A stretch of 64,000 nucleotides of DNA from contig NZ_WSFU01000138.1 of the NCBI RefSeq assembly GCF_016820635.1, positions 31,455 to 95,454 on the forward strand, given 5' to 3'. The position numbers were made by a program, and so were the translations under genes. The stretch comes from Anaeromonas gelatinilytica (GTDB lineage: Bacteria > Bacillota > Clostridia > Tissierellales > SIT17). The notes beneath the pieces were generated by a model that worked only from the letters and a program-made list of their open reading frames with translations, did no database searches and was not told the origin of the DNA. Below are positions 9,492 to 18,330 of the stretch, one piece after another; position 1 is the first letter of the stretch, and every line of letters starts with the position of its first letter.

Positions 9492-9818
9492 ATGAAAGAA
9501 GAATTGATTAAAGTTACTATTGATAGACCTATGGGCAGTAGTCACCCAGACTACCCAGATATGATATATCCTATAAATTATGGGTATGTTAAAGGAATAA
9601 CGGCACCTGATGGAGAAGAACAGGATGCATATGTGATAGGGGTAGATAAAGTGATTCATGAATATATTGGAAAGTTAATTGCAATTATACACAGGAATGA
9701 TGATATAGAAGAAAAGTGGGTTGTTTGTGCAGAAAATACGACTTTTAGTAAAGCAGAGATTGAAAAACTAACCTATTTTCAAGAACAGTATTATGATAGC
9801 TATATAGAAATGCTTTAA
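9492..9818 (+). CDS. Inorganic pyrophosphatase-like protein (short clostridial form)
   Basis: About 108 residues from the ATG at 9492. The protein shows IDRPMGSSHPDYPDM, YPINYGYVKGI and APDGEEQDAYVIGVDK, which resemble the N-terminal part of soluble family I pyrophosphatases, then HRNDDIEEKWVV. Compact proteins of this kind are common in Clostridia and usually carry the pyrophosphatase name. The hydrolysis of PPi is inferred. The frame extends upstream to 9447 but homologues begin near the lysine-rich MKEELIKV; ATG 9480 is an alternative with AAAGGA directly before it. Confidence 0.72.
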   Translation: MKEELIKVTIDRPMGSSHPDYPDMIYPINYGYVKGITAPDGEEQDAYVIGVDKVIHEYIGKLIAIIHRNDDIEEKWVVCAENTTFSKAEIEKLTYFQEQYYDSYIEML

Positions 9819-9901
9819 TAGATACTAAAGATATGAAGCCTGCCATAGAAGATTTGAACTACTCTCTGTCAAGTAGACAGTGAAAAAATAAAAAACTTTC
9901 T

Positions 9902-9931
9902 AACACCAATCATATTTTTATGGTTGGTGTT
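9902..9931 (+). terminator. Hairpin after the pyrophosphatase gene
   Basis: AACACCAATCATA (9902-9914) pairs with TATGGTTGGTGTT (9919-9931), with one wobble and a four-base loop, followed by ATTTTA. Confidence 0.6.
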
Positions 9932-9934
9932 ATT

Positions 9935-10085
9935 TTATGCAATATTATTAAATAAATAGTACCTATACTCTAGTGGACTCATACATTTGAGACGTTTTTG
10001 ATATCGACGGTTATTGTAATAATATATATATTCTGGAATTGATTTTTCTAACTTTTCATCTGCCATACATAATTCTTTTTATTAT
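9935..10085 (-). mobile_element. IS3-family transposase (OrfB) C-terminal relic
   Basis: Minus-strand translation ending at a TAA at 9935-9937 reads KLEKSIPEYIYYYNNRRYQK followed by RLKCMSPLEYRYYLF, the hallmark C-terminus of IS3/IS150 OrfB integrases (YYNNxRxQxxLKxMSPxEYR). Nothing upstream on that strand continues the catalytic core, so only about 50 codons remain. Confidence 0.8.
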
Positions 10086-10199
10086 TTTTATCTAGGAAAG
10101 TTAATTTTTTTGATATAATAAATTAGGGCGTAGTCCTTAGAATTAAAGGATTCTAGTTTAACTGTAAACTTATACTAGTTAATAAATGGAAGTGATTTT

Positions 10200-10437
10200 T
10201 TGGCAAGTAAATTAAAGAAAATATTTATAGACCATTGGGAAAGATTTGTAGAGCTATATGAACATAAGATTAGAAAAAGTGTTATTAAAGCAGTAGAAAA
10301 AATGATTAATTATGGATCTTTAGAAAAAGGATATATTATTGTAACACATACCAAGATAAAGCTAATCATAAATATAACTTTAAGAATAAAGAAAGATACG
10401 TGAGCTTTTGTCCAAAAATAAAGGGTCAAAAAGTTAA
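10200..10437 (+). mobile_element. IS91-like transposase N-terminal relic
   Basis: The TTG-initiated frame reads KKIFIDHWERFVELYEHKIR, VIKAVEKMINYGSLEKGYI, the start of IS91-family transposases just before their zinc-binding domain. After about 50 codons the frame shifts; a neighbouring frame continues with YNFKNKERYVSFCP, resembling a decayed cysteine-rich segment. The next part of such a protein occurs at 14861-15025. Confidence 0.65.
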
Positions 10438-10598
10438 CTAACAGTAAAATATTCTGATAATAGCAAAAATGTTAATCTATAAAAATATTCTTAAAAAGTA
10501 GAAAATATATTAATTCATTGACATTTTTTGAATATAAGAGTCTATATTGTAAAAAGTTGTTTAATTTCATATTCTTATATATCCACTGAAAATAATTC

Positions 10599-10701
10599 AA
10601 GTTTTATTCCCATGATAAAAGAATTAGAAAATCTATTTCGTCAATATAATGAAGATGGAAAAGTGATACTTGAATATGATGCTTGTATAAGCTACTGTAA
10701 A
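10599..10701 (+). pseudogene. Methyltransferase C-terminal fragment (repeat copy A)
   Basis: The translated segment SFIPMIKELENLFRQYNEDG-KVILEYDACISYCK matches the C-terminal end of class I SAM methyltransferases found in Bacillota. At DNA level it is nearly identical (only a few substitutions) to 18530-18633. It lies in a 60-codon frame from 10528 whose first 24 codons are unrelated. No catalytic SAM-binding motif is nearby, so this is a fragment. Confidence 0.6.
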
Positions 10702-10858
10702 TTATTTTAATATATAAAGATTCATATTTGATATTCGAATACTAATCTATTAACACATATAGCAATAGAGAATTTCGTTATATCGATTATCCACTATAAA
10801 CTATATATGGATCGTCTACAATAAACTAGATATCTGCAATAAAACTAAAGGGGAATAT

Positions 10859-10930
10859 ATGACTGATTTTAATAACATTCTGCAAGAAAGATGTGAAACA
10901 GAAAGACTGCTCTTGCTTTCTGTTTCTTAA
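10859..10930 (+). other. Short frame with an 11-bp perfect hairpin
   Basis: AAAGGGG precedes an ATG at 10859 that opens a 23-codon frame (MTDFNNILQERCETERLLLL). ETERLLL resembles the N-terminus of GNAT acetyltransferases, so it may be a truncated acetyltransferase gene. GAAACAGAAAG (10895-10905) is perfectly complementary to CTTTCTGTTTC (10916-10926) with a 10-base loop, within the frame. It could be a terminator, attenuator or chance fold. The preceding spacer 10711-10858 shows nothing else. Confidence 0.3.
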
Positions 10931-11028
10931 CTTCTATTATATTATATCACGAAAAAAATAGAAATATAAGACTATTACTATGGATTTATTGTTAATATAA
11001 TATAAAAAAAGGAAGGAGTTGGTAGTGA

Positions 11029-11775
11029 ATGAATAATGAAGTAATCACAGTTTTAAAAAATCATAGGTCAATAAGAAGCTTTGAAAAGAAAAAAATTGAA
11101 AAAGAAATTTTAGACGAAATACTAAAAGTTGGAATTAGGGCTGCTAATGGAGGAAATTTGCAAGGATATTCTTTAGTTGTACTTGATGATTTAGATAAAT
11201 TAGAAGCGCTTGGAATATATAATATACCTCTTGTAATAATAGCATTAGCTGATGCTTATAGAACAAAAAGATGGTTTAATGCTTTTGGGGAGAATAAAGC
11301 ATCTGTAAATACTACTCATGGATTCTTCATAAATAATTGGGATGCACTAATTTGTCTTCATAATATTTCTATAGCAGCAGAAAGCTTAGGGATTGGAACA
11401 TACTATAATGGTGATATAACTTCTATGGATATAGGAAAAGTAATAAATAATCCAGAATATACCTTTCCATCAGGAATGCTTTGTTTAGGATACCCAAAGA
11501 ATGAGGGTAGATTTTTAGATAGATTACCACTAGAAGCTGTAGTACATTACAATTCATATAGAATACCTACTGATGAGGAAATAAAGGGGTGGTATAACGA
11601 AAAGGAAAATTTATTTCAAACTAGAAACACTAAGGAAAAACTTGAAGAGTTAAGAACTAAGGGGATTTTTAACATAGCTCAAGCTTATTCAAAAAATAAA
11701 TTTAAGAAGGAAGAACTAGAGAAAACTAGTAAAAATATAAAAAGAAATATTAAAGAATCTGGATATGATGTATAA
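11029..11775 (+). CDS. NfsA-type nitroreductase family protein
   Basis: A 248-residue FMN-dependent oxidoreductase. The N-terminus NHRSIRSFEKKKIEK is the FMN phosphate-binding signature of the family; AANGGNLQGYSLVVL and IAAESLGIGTYYNGDI complete the cofactor and dimer interface regions. The long C-terminal extension past residue 170 (YNEKENLFQTRNTKE) is like the NfsA branch. AAGGAAGGAG precedes the start. It reduces quinones or nitro compounds with NAD(P)H; the physiological substrate is unknown. Confidence 0.82.
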   Translation: MNNEVITVLKNHRSIRSFEKKKIEKEILDEILKVGIRAANGGNLQGYSLVVLDDLDKLEALGIYNIPLVIIALADAYRTKRWFNAFGENKASVNTTHGFFINNWDALICLHNISIAAESLGIGTYYNGDITSMDIGKVINNPEYTFPSGMLCLGYPKNEGRFLDRLPLEAVVHYNSYRIPTDEEIKGWYNEKENLFQTRNTKEKLEELRTKGIFNIAQAYSKNKFKKEELEKTSKNIKRNIKESGYDV

Positions 11776-11851
11776 TATTCAGCATAATTTTTCAGCTAAA
11801 AAAGGATTATAGGGTGCTTTTATTAACCTAAGTATATTATACAAGGAGTAA

Positions 11852-12193
11852 ATGATGGTAGAAAGAAAATTTGCAGATAGGCCTGGGTGGTCAAGGATTA
11901 TTGAAAAAGAATTTAAAACAACCTACTTTAATGAGAGAGACTTTAAAGGGTGGGTATCTTTATTAAAGTTAAATAAAGTAGCTAATCCATTAATTAAAAG
12001 AATGGGAGAAAAAGAAATATGTATTGTAGACAATGCTTATATATGGTTGCAACATTATCCAGAAGATAAAAATTATTGTATAACAACCATGTATGATAAT
12101 AATTTTAAAATAGTACAGTGGTATTTTGATATTACAAAGAATGTTGGTATTAATGAAGATTGCATAAACTTTAATTCGATTCTTCATTATTGA
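11852..12193 (+). pseudogene. DUF402-family protein, C-terminally truncated
   Basis: AAGGAG precedes the ATG. The 113 residues include CIVDNAYIWLQHYPEDKNYC and IVQWYFDITKNVGINED, typical of DUF402 proteins (FAU-1/YgaC-like, nucleotide phosphohydrolase fold). Full-length members continue for another 50 or so residues with the conserved acidic segment that begins YxDLYLD. Here the frame ends right where an IS3-family relic begins on the other strand (12194), so insertion or deletion has removed the metal-binding end. Confidence 0.7.
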
Positions 12194-12310
12194 TTAACCT
12201 AATCCATAGTGTTTTTTGTAAGGAGTAATAAAATTAATTTCACTATGTAAATGAGTATAATTATACCACTTTACAAATTTATTTCTTTTTTCTTTTAAAT
12301 TTTCTTTGGT
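12194..12310 (-). mobile_element. IS3-family transposase C-terminal relic
   Basis: On the minus strand the frame reads KFVKWYNYTHLHSEINFITP-YKKHYG and stops. This is the end of an IS3-type OrfB (WYNxxHLHSxIxFxTPxxRHYG), a different subgroup from the relic at 9935. It abuts the truncated DUF402 gene. Confidence 0.75.
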
Positions 12311-12372
12311 TTATTAGTATCTTCAAAAGTAGATTTATTAGCATTAAGACATTGTTATTTTGGAGGGATAGT

Positions 12373-13140
12373 ATGGACAAGCGTTTTACATTTAATGAAG
12401 ACGTTAAGAACTATGATAAATGGAGACCATCATATTGTAAAGAATTATTCAATGATATTATTCAATATTCGGAACTTAATCAAAATAAGAAAGCAGTAGA
12501 AGTTGGAATCGGTACTGGTCAAGCAACTAAGCCTTTTCTAGTCACGGGATGTGATGTAACAGCTATTGAACTTGGAAAAAATCTAGCAGAATACTCGAAA
12601 GAAAAATTTAAAGAATATAAGAATTTTAGTGTATACAATACTTCATTTGAGAATTTTGAGTTCAATGATAATAGTTTTGATATTCTTTATTCTGCAACAG
12701 CATTTCATTGGATTCCTGAAGATATAGGTTATCCAAAGGTATTAAATTTATTAAAGAATAATGGAACATTAGCATTGTTTTGGAATAAACCATTTATAAA
12801 ACGTGAAGATGATTTATTACATCAAAAAATTCAAAGTATATACCAAAAATATGGATTTTCAGATACTAAATTCATAGAAAATGATACAGCAAGATATAAT
12901 AAAATATCAAAGACTATCCAATCATATGGTTTTAGAGACTTAGAAGTGAAGTTATATCACCAAACCCGAGTATTTAACTCTTCTGGTTATATCTCACTAT
13001 TAAATACATATTCAGATCATATAATTATGGAAACATCTACAAAAGAATTATTGTACAGTGAAATTAAAAATGCTATTTTGGAAAATGGTAATATTTTAAC
13101 TGTGTATGACACTATAGATTTATATTTGGCAAGAAAATAA
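12373..13140 (+). CDS. Class I SAM-dependent methyltransferase
   Basis: About 255 residues from the ATG at 12373, which has TGGAGGGA four bases upstream. Motif I is VEVGIGTGQATKPF near residue 45 (SAM glycine loop), followed by the acidic VTAIELGKNL and a motif IV-like DILYSATAFHWIP. This is the UbiE/methyltransf_11 type with the AFHW variant. The substrate is unknown. It is an intact gene in a region where many others have decayed. Confidence 0.8.
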   Translation: MDKRFTFNEDVKNYDKWRPSYCKELFNDIIQYSELNQNKKAVEVGIGTGQATKPFLVTGCDVTAIELGKNLAEYSKEKFKEYKNFSVYNTSFENFEFNDNSFDILYSATAFHWIPEDIGYPKVLNLLKNNGTLALFWNKPFIKREDDLLHQKIQSIYQKYGFSDTKFIENDTARYNKISKTIQSYGFRDLEVKLYHQTRVFNSSGYISLLNTYSDHIIMETSTKELLYSEIKNAILENGNILTVYDTIDLYLARK

Positions 13141-13434
13141 TGTTTTTTATATGATTATTGTTTAAAATATATATAAATTCACAATCATATTATTGTTACA
13201 AGTCAGCAACTTAATCTAACAGAGCTTGTATGTATATACAGATAAGCCTATTTCAATTATTAATACTACTGTATTACGTACTTCTACCGTAAGTGGTACA
13301 ATGATTCAAGTCGTCATAATTTTTTACTGAAAAGCTTTTTTCTTGCTTCAAAAGATGTTACCCCTTTATTATAAGTATGAGGGCTAGTACGGTTGTCTTA
13401 GAATATGAATATGCATATTCATATATCCCATCAT
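13141..13434. other. Spacer without recognisable genes
   Basis: No frame on either strand gives a recognisable protein. There is an imperfect ATATGATT/AATCATAT dyad just after the methyltransferase gene that might end its transcript. Given the IS3 relic that follows, the stretch is probably decayed mobile DNA. Confidence 0.4.
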
Positions 13435-13623
13435 TTAATCATCATCCTTAAATTTAAATAAATAATAGAATTCATTCTTAAAGGAATTAAAATATCTTTC
13501 TACAGAAATATTTCTATATGGACAACCTATTTTACTTATACTCTGTGTAATATTTTCACTTTCACAAAATTCTATGAATTCTTTGGAAGTAGATTGACAT
13601 CTTTTATCATCATGTAAAATTAA
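13435..13623 (-). mobile_element. IS3-family transposase core relic
   Basis: The minus strand reads SKEFIEFCESENITQSISKI, GCPYRNISVERYFNSFKNEFYY, the DDE integrase core of IS3-type OrfB, with the second acidic region decayed (DDKRC where DHGSQ is expected). It is closely similar to the plus-strand relic at 62434-62595, so both descend from the same element. The stretch 13624-13860 is AT-rich with no gene I can identify. Confidence 0.75.
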
Positions 13624-13882
13624 ATTTTTTCGATTATTTTTGTTCTGTCATAACCTTAGCAATTTCAGTAAGGTTTTATCAGGTTTTTTTACTCTCTCAT
13701 TTTCCAACATTTCTAATAAATCTATTAAAAAAAAGGATAGATTTTACTCTATCTCCCTTTAAGGTACTATTTTAAACAAATGGCTAAAAATATTTATTAA
13801 TGAAATTCGATAATAATTTATTGATAAACATTTATTATTGTATTATAATAGTATAAAATATAATTAAAGGAGGTTATTGGAA

Positions 13883-14322
13883 ATGAAAAATAAAAATATT
13901 AAATCATTATTAATATCATTTTTGTAGCTGTCATTAATAATAATGGTTACATCTTTAATAATTGGTAGTAAAATTACTTTAAAATTTTTATTTACAAAAA
14001 TATTTATAGCAATTGTACTTTTAGGATATTCAATTGCAATGTATGTTTTACTGGGGTTAGCAGACACGCTTAAAGAAAGTCCCTTTATTAAAACTAATAT
14101 AAAACGATTTAATTGTCTTGGATACATTTTTTTTATAGAAGCAATTGTTGAAGCTACTTATAGTTCAATATTTAGACCTAATGAGGGTATAGCTCAAATA
14201 TTTGGACTTAATATAACAATAAATTTAGTAACTCTAGCAATTATTTCATTAACATTTTTTTAATTGCAAATATATTTAATAAAGCAATAAAAATAAAGGA
14301 AGATAATGAATTGACTATATAA
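13883..14322 (+). pseudogene. DUF2975 membrane protein gene with two lesions
   Basis: AAAGGAGG precedes an ATG at 13883. The frame hits TAG at codon 15, then reads on with hydrophobic segments (IIMVTSLIIGSKITLKFL, IFIAIVLLGYSIAMYVLLG, NCLGYIFFIEAIVEATYSS) typical of DUF2975. At a T-tract (14255-14261) one base appears missing: shifting the frame restores LIANIFNKAIKIKEDNELTI and a stop at 14322. DUF2975 genes normally pair with a small Xre regulator, and an intact one follows 15 bases later. Confidence 0.8.
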
Positions 14323-14337
14323 GATAGGAGGGCTAAT

Positions 14338-14544
14338 ATGTCAATTATAGTTAATTTAGATGTAATGATGGCAAAACGAAAAGTCTCTCTTAAAAATTTA
14401 GCAGAGAATATAAAAATTACAAATAGTAACTTATCAATATTAAAAACTGGAAAAGCTAAAGCTATTAGGTTTTCAACATTGAATGAAATATGCAAAGCTT
14501 TGAATTGCCAACCTGGAGATATACTTGAATATATAGAAGATTAA
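14338..14544 (+). CDS. Small Xre-family regulator (YozG/YdbC type)
   Basis: A 68-residue helix-turn-helix protein (VSLKNLAENIKITNSNLSIL) ending CKALNCQPGDILEYIED, the standard form of regulators partnered with DUF2975 membrane proteins. ATAGGAGGG precedes the ATG. Its partner gene just upstream is broken, so it may be an orphaned regulator. Confidence 0.85.
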   Translation: MSIIVNLDVMMAKRKVSLKNLAENIKITNSNLSILKTGKAKAIRFSTLNEICKALNCQPGDILEYIED

Positions 14545-14553
14545 ATAATTGAT

Positions 14554-14675
14554 GGGGTAACGTCTTGAAATTATAATTTCGTACTTTAAATTATAATTAA
14601 TGGTACTATATTGTAGTAATTTTAAACTTCAAGAATTCTTAATAAATTCAGTTATATTATTCATTACGCTACCCC
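14554..14675. repeat. Hairpin-rich element with near-matching ends
   Basis: GGGGTAACG at 14554-14562 and CGCTACCCC at 14667-14675 are inverted with one mismatch, and inside them TCTTGAA and TTCAAGA pair again. The 122-base unit could be a folded RNA, a terminator of the Xre gene or a small palindromic element. No target duplication is evident. Confidence 0.35.
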
Positions 14676-14686
14676 TAATAAAAATT

Positions 14687-14866
14687 TTAAATATACACCA
14701 TATTCTCTTTCATCAATCCTGAAATATTTTTTAACTGAATAATTTCATCAGAGATACAATCCAATTTTTTATCATGACTTATTATTATAATTATTTTATT
14801 ACTTCTTAATTCTTCTATTTTATTTATTAATATTTTTGTTGAGTTAACATCCAAAGCAGATTTTGT
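14687..14866 (-). pseudogene. ABC transporter ATPase C-terminal fragment
   Basis: The minus strand reads TKSALDVNSTKILINKIEEL, then NKIIIIISHDKKLDCISDEI: the D-loop (SALD), the H-loop His in SHD and the final strand of an ABC nucleotide-binding domain. The Walker and signature motifs are missing; the upstream side is cut off at about 14866, where a plus-strand IS91-like fragment begins. Confidence 0.7.
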
Positions 14867-15025
14867 ACTTCTTGTGGTAAGGTATATGTAGATCAAAGAT
14901 CAAATGATATGGTTAATAAATTAATAAAGAATAAACATAAACATACGTTTTTTACAATACCTCAAGAATTAAGGATATACTTCCAAAAGAATAGAAAATT
15001 ATTAGATATATTATCTCCAGGTTGA
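14861..15025 (+). mobile_element. IS91-like transposase internal relic
   Basis: The plus strand reads FCTSCGKVYVDQRSNDMVNK, then HKHTFFTIPQELRIYFQKNR, the end of the zinc-binding domain and the following conserved region of IS91-family transposases. It stops at TGA 15023-15025. Together with 10200-10437 it covers consecutive parts of such a protein, 4 kb apart. Confidence 0.7.
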
Positions 15026-15109
15026 TTTAATATTTGAATGCCAATAAATATATTAAGAAAAGAAGAAAAATATATTCCCAAGTTAGTTGAAACTATGAGG
15101 GATAATGGC

Positions 15110-15222
15110 AAGTGTTCTCGCCCGTTGAGAATAAGGGTAGCCTGTTAAGGTCGAAAGTTAAATACCAAACTTCTTACAAAGAAGCCACTGTTGCTTGTCT
15201 TGGTGGTAGTTCACTTTAGGAT
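15110..15222 (+). mobile_element. Possible IS200/IS605 right-end relic
   Basis: GAAGCCACTGTTGCTTGTC followed by TTGGTGGTAGTTCAC can fold into a GCCAC/GTGG hairpin ending in GGTAGTTCAC, which resembles the subterminal hairpin at the right end of IS605-type elements, where transposase TnpA binds. No tnpA or tnpB frame survives. The rest of 15026-15324 shows nothing identifiable. Confidence 0.3.
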
Positions 15223-15324
15223 ACTATTTAGATAAAAATAAAATTATATATGTTGGTGAAATGGAATAAATAACATATAGAGATCTCCTTGAATACACAT
15301 ATCTAACATAGCGAACCTAAGATG

Positions 15325-15660
15325 TCAATTTTCTGTATCGCTATCTATGTGTTTAGCTCCCCAGTCAGACATCAATTCAAGAATTGGAGCAAGAGTTTTT
15401 CCATCTTCTGTAAGAGAATACTCAACTCTGGGCGGTACTTCATTATATTGCTCTCGATGAACCAATCCGTCTGCTTCGAGCTCTTTTAGCTGCTTGCTCA
15501 ATGTTCTATGGGCTATAGGTTTCAAATCATTCCATAATCTATTGTATCGTATCATTTTAGATTTGTAGAGCTTATATAAAATAACCCATTTCCATTTTCC
15601 TTGGATTTTTGAAATCGTGTAGTATATTGGACATTTTCCATACTTACTATTAAAATCCAT
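15325..15660 (-). CDS. HxlR-family transcriptional regulator
   Basis: A 111-residue winged-helix protein with the family pattern: an N-terminal Cys (Cys10 in KYGKCPIYY), GKWKWVILYKL, HRTLSKQLKELEADGLVHR and VEYSLTEDGKTLAPIL. The Cys matches the redox- or electrophile-sensing Cys of YodB/HypR-type regulators. GAGGTGAT precedes its start. It is divergent from a nitroreductase, the usual arrangement for quinone or aldehyde detoxification control. Its codons are less AT-biased than those of neighbours, which suggests a separate origin. Confidence 0.88.
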   Translation of the reverse strand: MDFNSKYGKCPIYYTISKIQGKWKWVILYKLYKSKMIRYNRLWNDLKPIAHRTLSKQLKELEADGLVHREQYNEVPPRVEYSLTEDGKTLAPILELMSDWGAKHIDSDTEN

Positions 15661-15672
15661 AATATCACCTCA

Positions 15673-15694
15673 ATACTTACAAAAAGTTTAGTAT
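15673..15694. promoter_or_regulatory. Candidate HxlR operator
   Basis: ATACT (15673-15677) and AGTAT (15690-15694) form an interrupted dyad just upstream of the HxlR start and within the 128-base divergent spacer. The position fits autorepression plus control of the nitroreductase; the sequence alone does not prove it. Confidence 0.3.
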
Positions 15695-15788
15695 ATAACA
15701 AAAATGTTCATACTTGAAGAACTTAACATAATAATATACACTTTACTTATTAAAGTCAAACACAAATCTAATTAAAGGGGAATGTGAT

Positions 15789-16331
15789 ATGGATTTTTTA
15801 GAATTAGCACAAAAGAGATACTCTGTTAGAAAGTTTAGTAATAAGAAAGTGGAAAATGAGAAGTTGAATTTAATACTTGAAGCTGGAAGAATAGCACCTA
15901 CGGCTGTGAATAATCAGCCACAGCGAATTCTCGTTCTCAACAATGAGAAAGATTTAGACAAATTAAGTCTTTGTACACCTTATCGCTTTAACGAGACATT
16001 GGCACTATTGGTTTGTTATGATGAGAATGTGAGTTGGAAAAGAACATTTGACAAAAAAGATAGTGGCGGTATTGATGCAAGTATTGTTGCGACACATATG
16101 ATGCTAGAAGCTGCCAATTTAGGCATTGGCTCCACATGGGTAGGACATTTTGACCCTGATAGTATAAGAACAACATTTGATATTCCGGAACATATCATCC
16201 CTGTCGCACTATTATTGCTTGGTTATCCGAGTGATGAAGCAGAGCCACACCCATTTCATACTAAGAAGCTCGATTTATCGAAGACTACTTTTTACGGTTC
16301 TTTTTCTAATGAAGAAACAGTGCATGAATAA
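15789..16331 (+). CDS. Nitroreductase family protein
   Basis: A 180-residue FMN oxidoreductase: ELAQKRYSVRKFSNKKVENE binds the FMN phosphate, APTAVNNQPQRILVL and GIGSTWVGHFDP are family regions, and PVALLLLGYP precedes the end. AAAGGGGAA precedes the ATG. It is divergent from an HxlR regulator and is likely induced by quinones or nitroaromatics. No terminator is seen directly after the stop. Confidence 0.88.
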   Translation: MDFLELAQKRYSVRKFSNKKVENEKLNLILEAGRIAPTAVNNQPQRILVLNNEKDLDKLSLCTPYRFNETLALLVCYDENVSWKRTFDKKDSGGIDASIVATHMMLEAANLGIGSTWVGHFDPDSIRTTFDIPEHIIPVALLLLGYPSDEAEPHPFHTKKLDLSKTTFYGSFSNEETVHE

Positions 16332-16343
16332 TCTAAAATTTGT

Positions 16344-16396
16344 AGTATGAAGCATTACTTCTGGGGCATACCATAGGTACGGAACTTTTTCAAAAA
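16344..16396. repeat. Copy 2 of the dispersed repeat
   Basis: Similar to 7186-7238. It continues with 16410-16527 (TATGATTTTGATTATTTATA onward), which resembles 18865-18983. Together these define a recurring unit of about 180 bases that ends in a hairpin. Confidence 0.5.
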
Positions 16397-16493
16397 CTAA
16401 AATATGATTTTGATTATTTATATAGCTTATTTGCTAAGGGATTTAATATATATATAAGAGTAATAGAGTTTCACTAAAAATTGGACTCTTATC

Positions 16494-16527
16494 AAAACTT
16501 CTAACTATTATGTTAGAAGTTTTTTCT
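16494..16527 (+). terminator. Hairpin with T-run at the end of repeat copy 2
   Basis: AAAACTTCTAAC (16494-16505), loop TATTAT, GTTAGAAGTTTT (16512-16523), followed by more T residues. A strong Rho-independent terminator shape. Confidence 0.7.
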
Positions 16528-16558
16528 ATTCTTTAAATAGAATATATTTTCCTATATA

Positions 16559-16604
16559 ATAAAGGACATTTATTAGTATTAGCTGGTGCAGGAAGTGGTT
16601 ATCA
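16559..16604 (+). pseudogene. Tiny UvrD/Rep-type helicase fragment
   Basis: The frame reads KGHLLVLAGAGSG and then loses the expected Lys-Thr of the Walker A motif and stops. This matches the conserved N-terminal PLLVLAGAGSGKT of superfamily I helicases. Only about 15 codons survive. The rest of 16605-16800 has no identifiable feature. Confidence 0.35.
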
Positions 16605-16807
16605 TTACATTTAAGTTGTTTTAGAAAAATATTGGTAAAAAATGAAGGATCTTGGAAAGAAAAGTAGAAAGGTAATTATAGTGATTGAAATTAAAATACG
16701 TATTTATAGTAATTATTAAAAAATGAATTGTTAATGAAAAAAAGGATTTGTAATGAAAAACGGGGTGTCATACCGGACACTACCTGCTAGTTAAGGGGAG
16801 GATGAAA

Positions 16808-17233
16808 ATGGATGTACCAGTTAAAGTTTCAAGTATGGGAATTGTAGTAGCTAAATTAAATTTACAAAAGATATTGGTGTTAATTTTAAATTGTGATGAT
16901 GAATGGGTTTTTCCAAAAGGACATGTTGAATTAGGAGAGAGCTGGATTGACGCAGCATGCCGTGAGGTAAAAGAAGAGAGTGGGGTTATGTTGAAGCAAG
17001 GCGAATGTTTGGGATTGATTGATGAATTTAGTTTTTATTTTGAGGGAGAAAAAGCTATAAAAGAAATAAAAGTGCATTTGTTTGTAATATCATAGCTGCA
17101 AGAAATTCAATATAATTCAGAAGAAGGATTCATTGATGGAAAGTGGGTAACTATTACAGAGGCATTTGATTTATTAACACATGATACTGCTAAAGCTGCT
17201 TTAGAAAAAGCAGTTAGAGTTTTAGAATCATAA
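16808..17233 (+). pseudogene. NUDIX hydrolase interrupted by a stop codon
   Basis: AAGGGGAGG precedes ATGs at 16802 and 16808; the second is better spaced. The complete Nudix box is present (GHVELGE...REVKEESGV). A TAG at 17093-17095 interrupts the frame after HLFVIS, and the same frame resumes with LQEIQYNSEEGFIDGKWVTI and a proper C-terminal helix ending at 17233. Removing one stop would restore a normal 140-residue protein, so the lesion looks recent. Confidence 0.85.
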
Positions 17234-17377
17234 ATTGTACAAAATATTAAGGTTCTTTGTCAACTAGTGTTGGTAGAGAAAAATAAAATAAGATGAAGCA
17301 ACATGCTGAGAAAAATATTCAGATAGTGAAGTATATATTAGAAAAAATTAATAGTTAAAGAGGAAAGAGTGTGAAAA

Positions 17378-18258
17378 ATGAAACAGCATTTTTTAGATAA
17401 TAACAATACAAAGGTACGGGTTTGTGAATGGGGAAGAAAAGAGAATCCTACAATTATTTGTTTACATGGGCTAGGTAGTACTAATTTCAGTTTTTTAGAA
17501 TTAGGAGAGTTATTAGGTAATAAATATCATATTTTTTCTATTGATTTACCTGGCATGGAAAAACACCCGCATTTGAAAAGGATGAAGACTACGGAATTCC
17601 CAATTTAATGAATTGGCTTTCAAAAGTGATAGAGTTAATTGAACAAGGTAGCTTTTATTTGATGGCTCATTCTTGGGGAGGTTGTATTGCTCTTCATTAT
17701 GCAGCGCAATATCCAGAAAAAGTGAAGAAAATACTATTACTAGATGGAGGGTATCATCAAAAGCAGATTCAATATGATTATTTTGCAAAAATTAACAAAG
17801 AACAATTGAATTTTAAACCTGATTGCTCTTTGGAAGATGAAATAAAATCATATAAAGTAGATTTTGATGGTTATGTATTCTCCAACTGGAATGATTTTTT
17901 AGAAGTTGAGAGGAACAATTATTTAAGATGGTCGAAACTATTAGAACAGGCTGCCAAGGATTTGATGAAAGAAGAAGCCGATGGAACTATTAGATTTTGT
18001 GCTTGTGGGGATACTGCAAGAGGTGCTATTAAGTCTATGTATAACTTCCCTACGGACGCTATATATGATAAATTAGAGACGCCAATATTGCTAATACAAG
18101 CAACAATTCCTGCATCTTGGAATGAAATTAGGACTATATTAGTAGAAGAATTCCAAAAACGTACTAATTCTTTAGTAAAAAGAGTAGAAGCAACACATTT
18201 ACTTCATTGGGATAATCCTTTCCTAATAGCAGAGGAAGTAATAGATTGGATGAAATAA
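17378..18258 (+). pseudogene. Alpha/beta hydrolase split by a one-base deletion
   Basis: The first frame (17378-17608) has CLHGLGSTNFSF and IFSIDLPG; the second (to 18258) has FYLMAHSWGGCIALHYA with the nucleophile Ser, the acid region and a terminal THLLHWDNP with the catalytic His. At about 17553 the text CCTGGCATGGAAAA lacks one base: inserting a C gives LPGHGKTPAFEKDEDYGIPN and joins both halves into one protein of about 293 residues. AGAGGAAAGAG precedes the start. Spacer 17234-17377 holds nothing recognisable. Confidence 0.88.
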
Positions 18259-18330
18259 TTAATTTTAGATTGAATTGACTTTATTGCAGTAATGGCTATA
18301 TGATTAATAGAATATTAATTAAATGAATCA

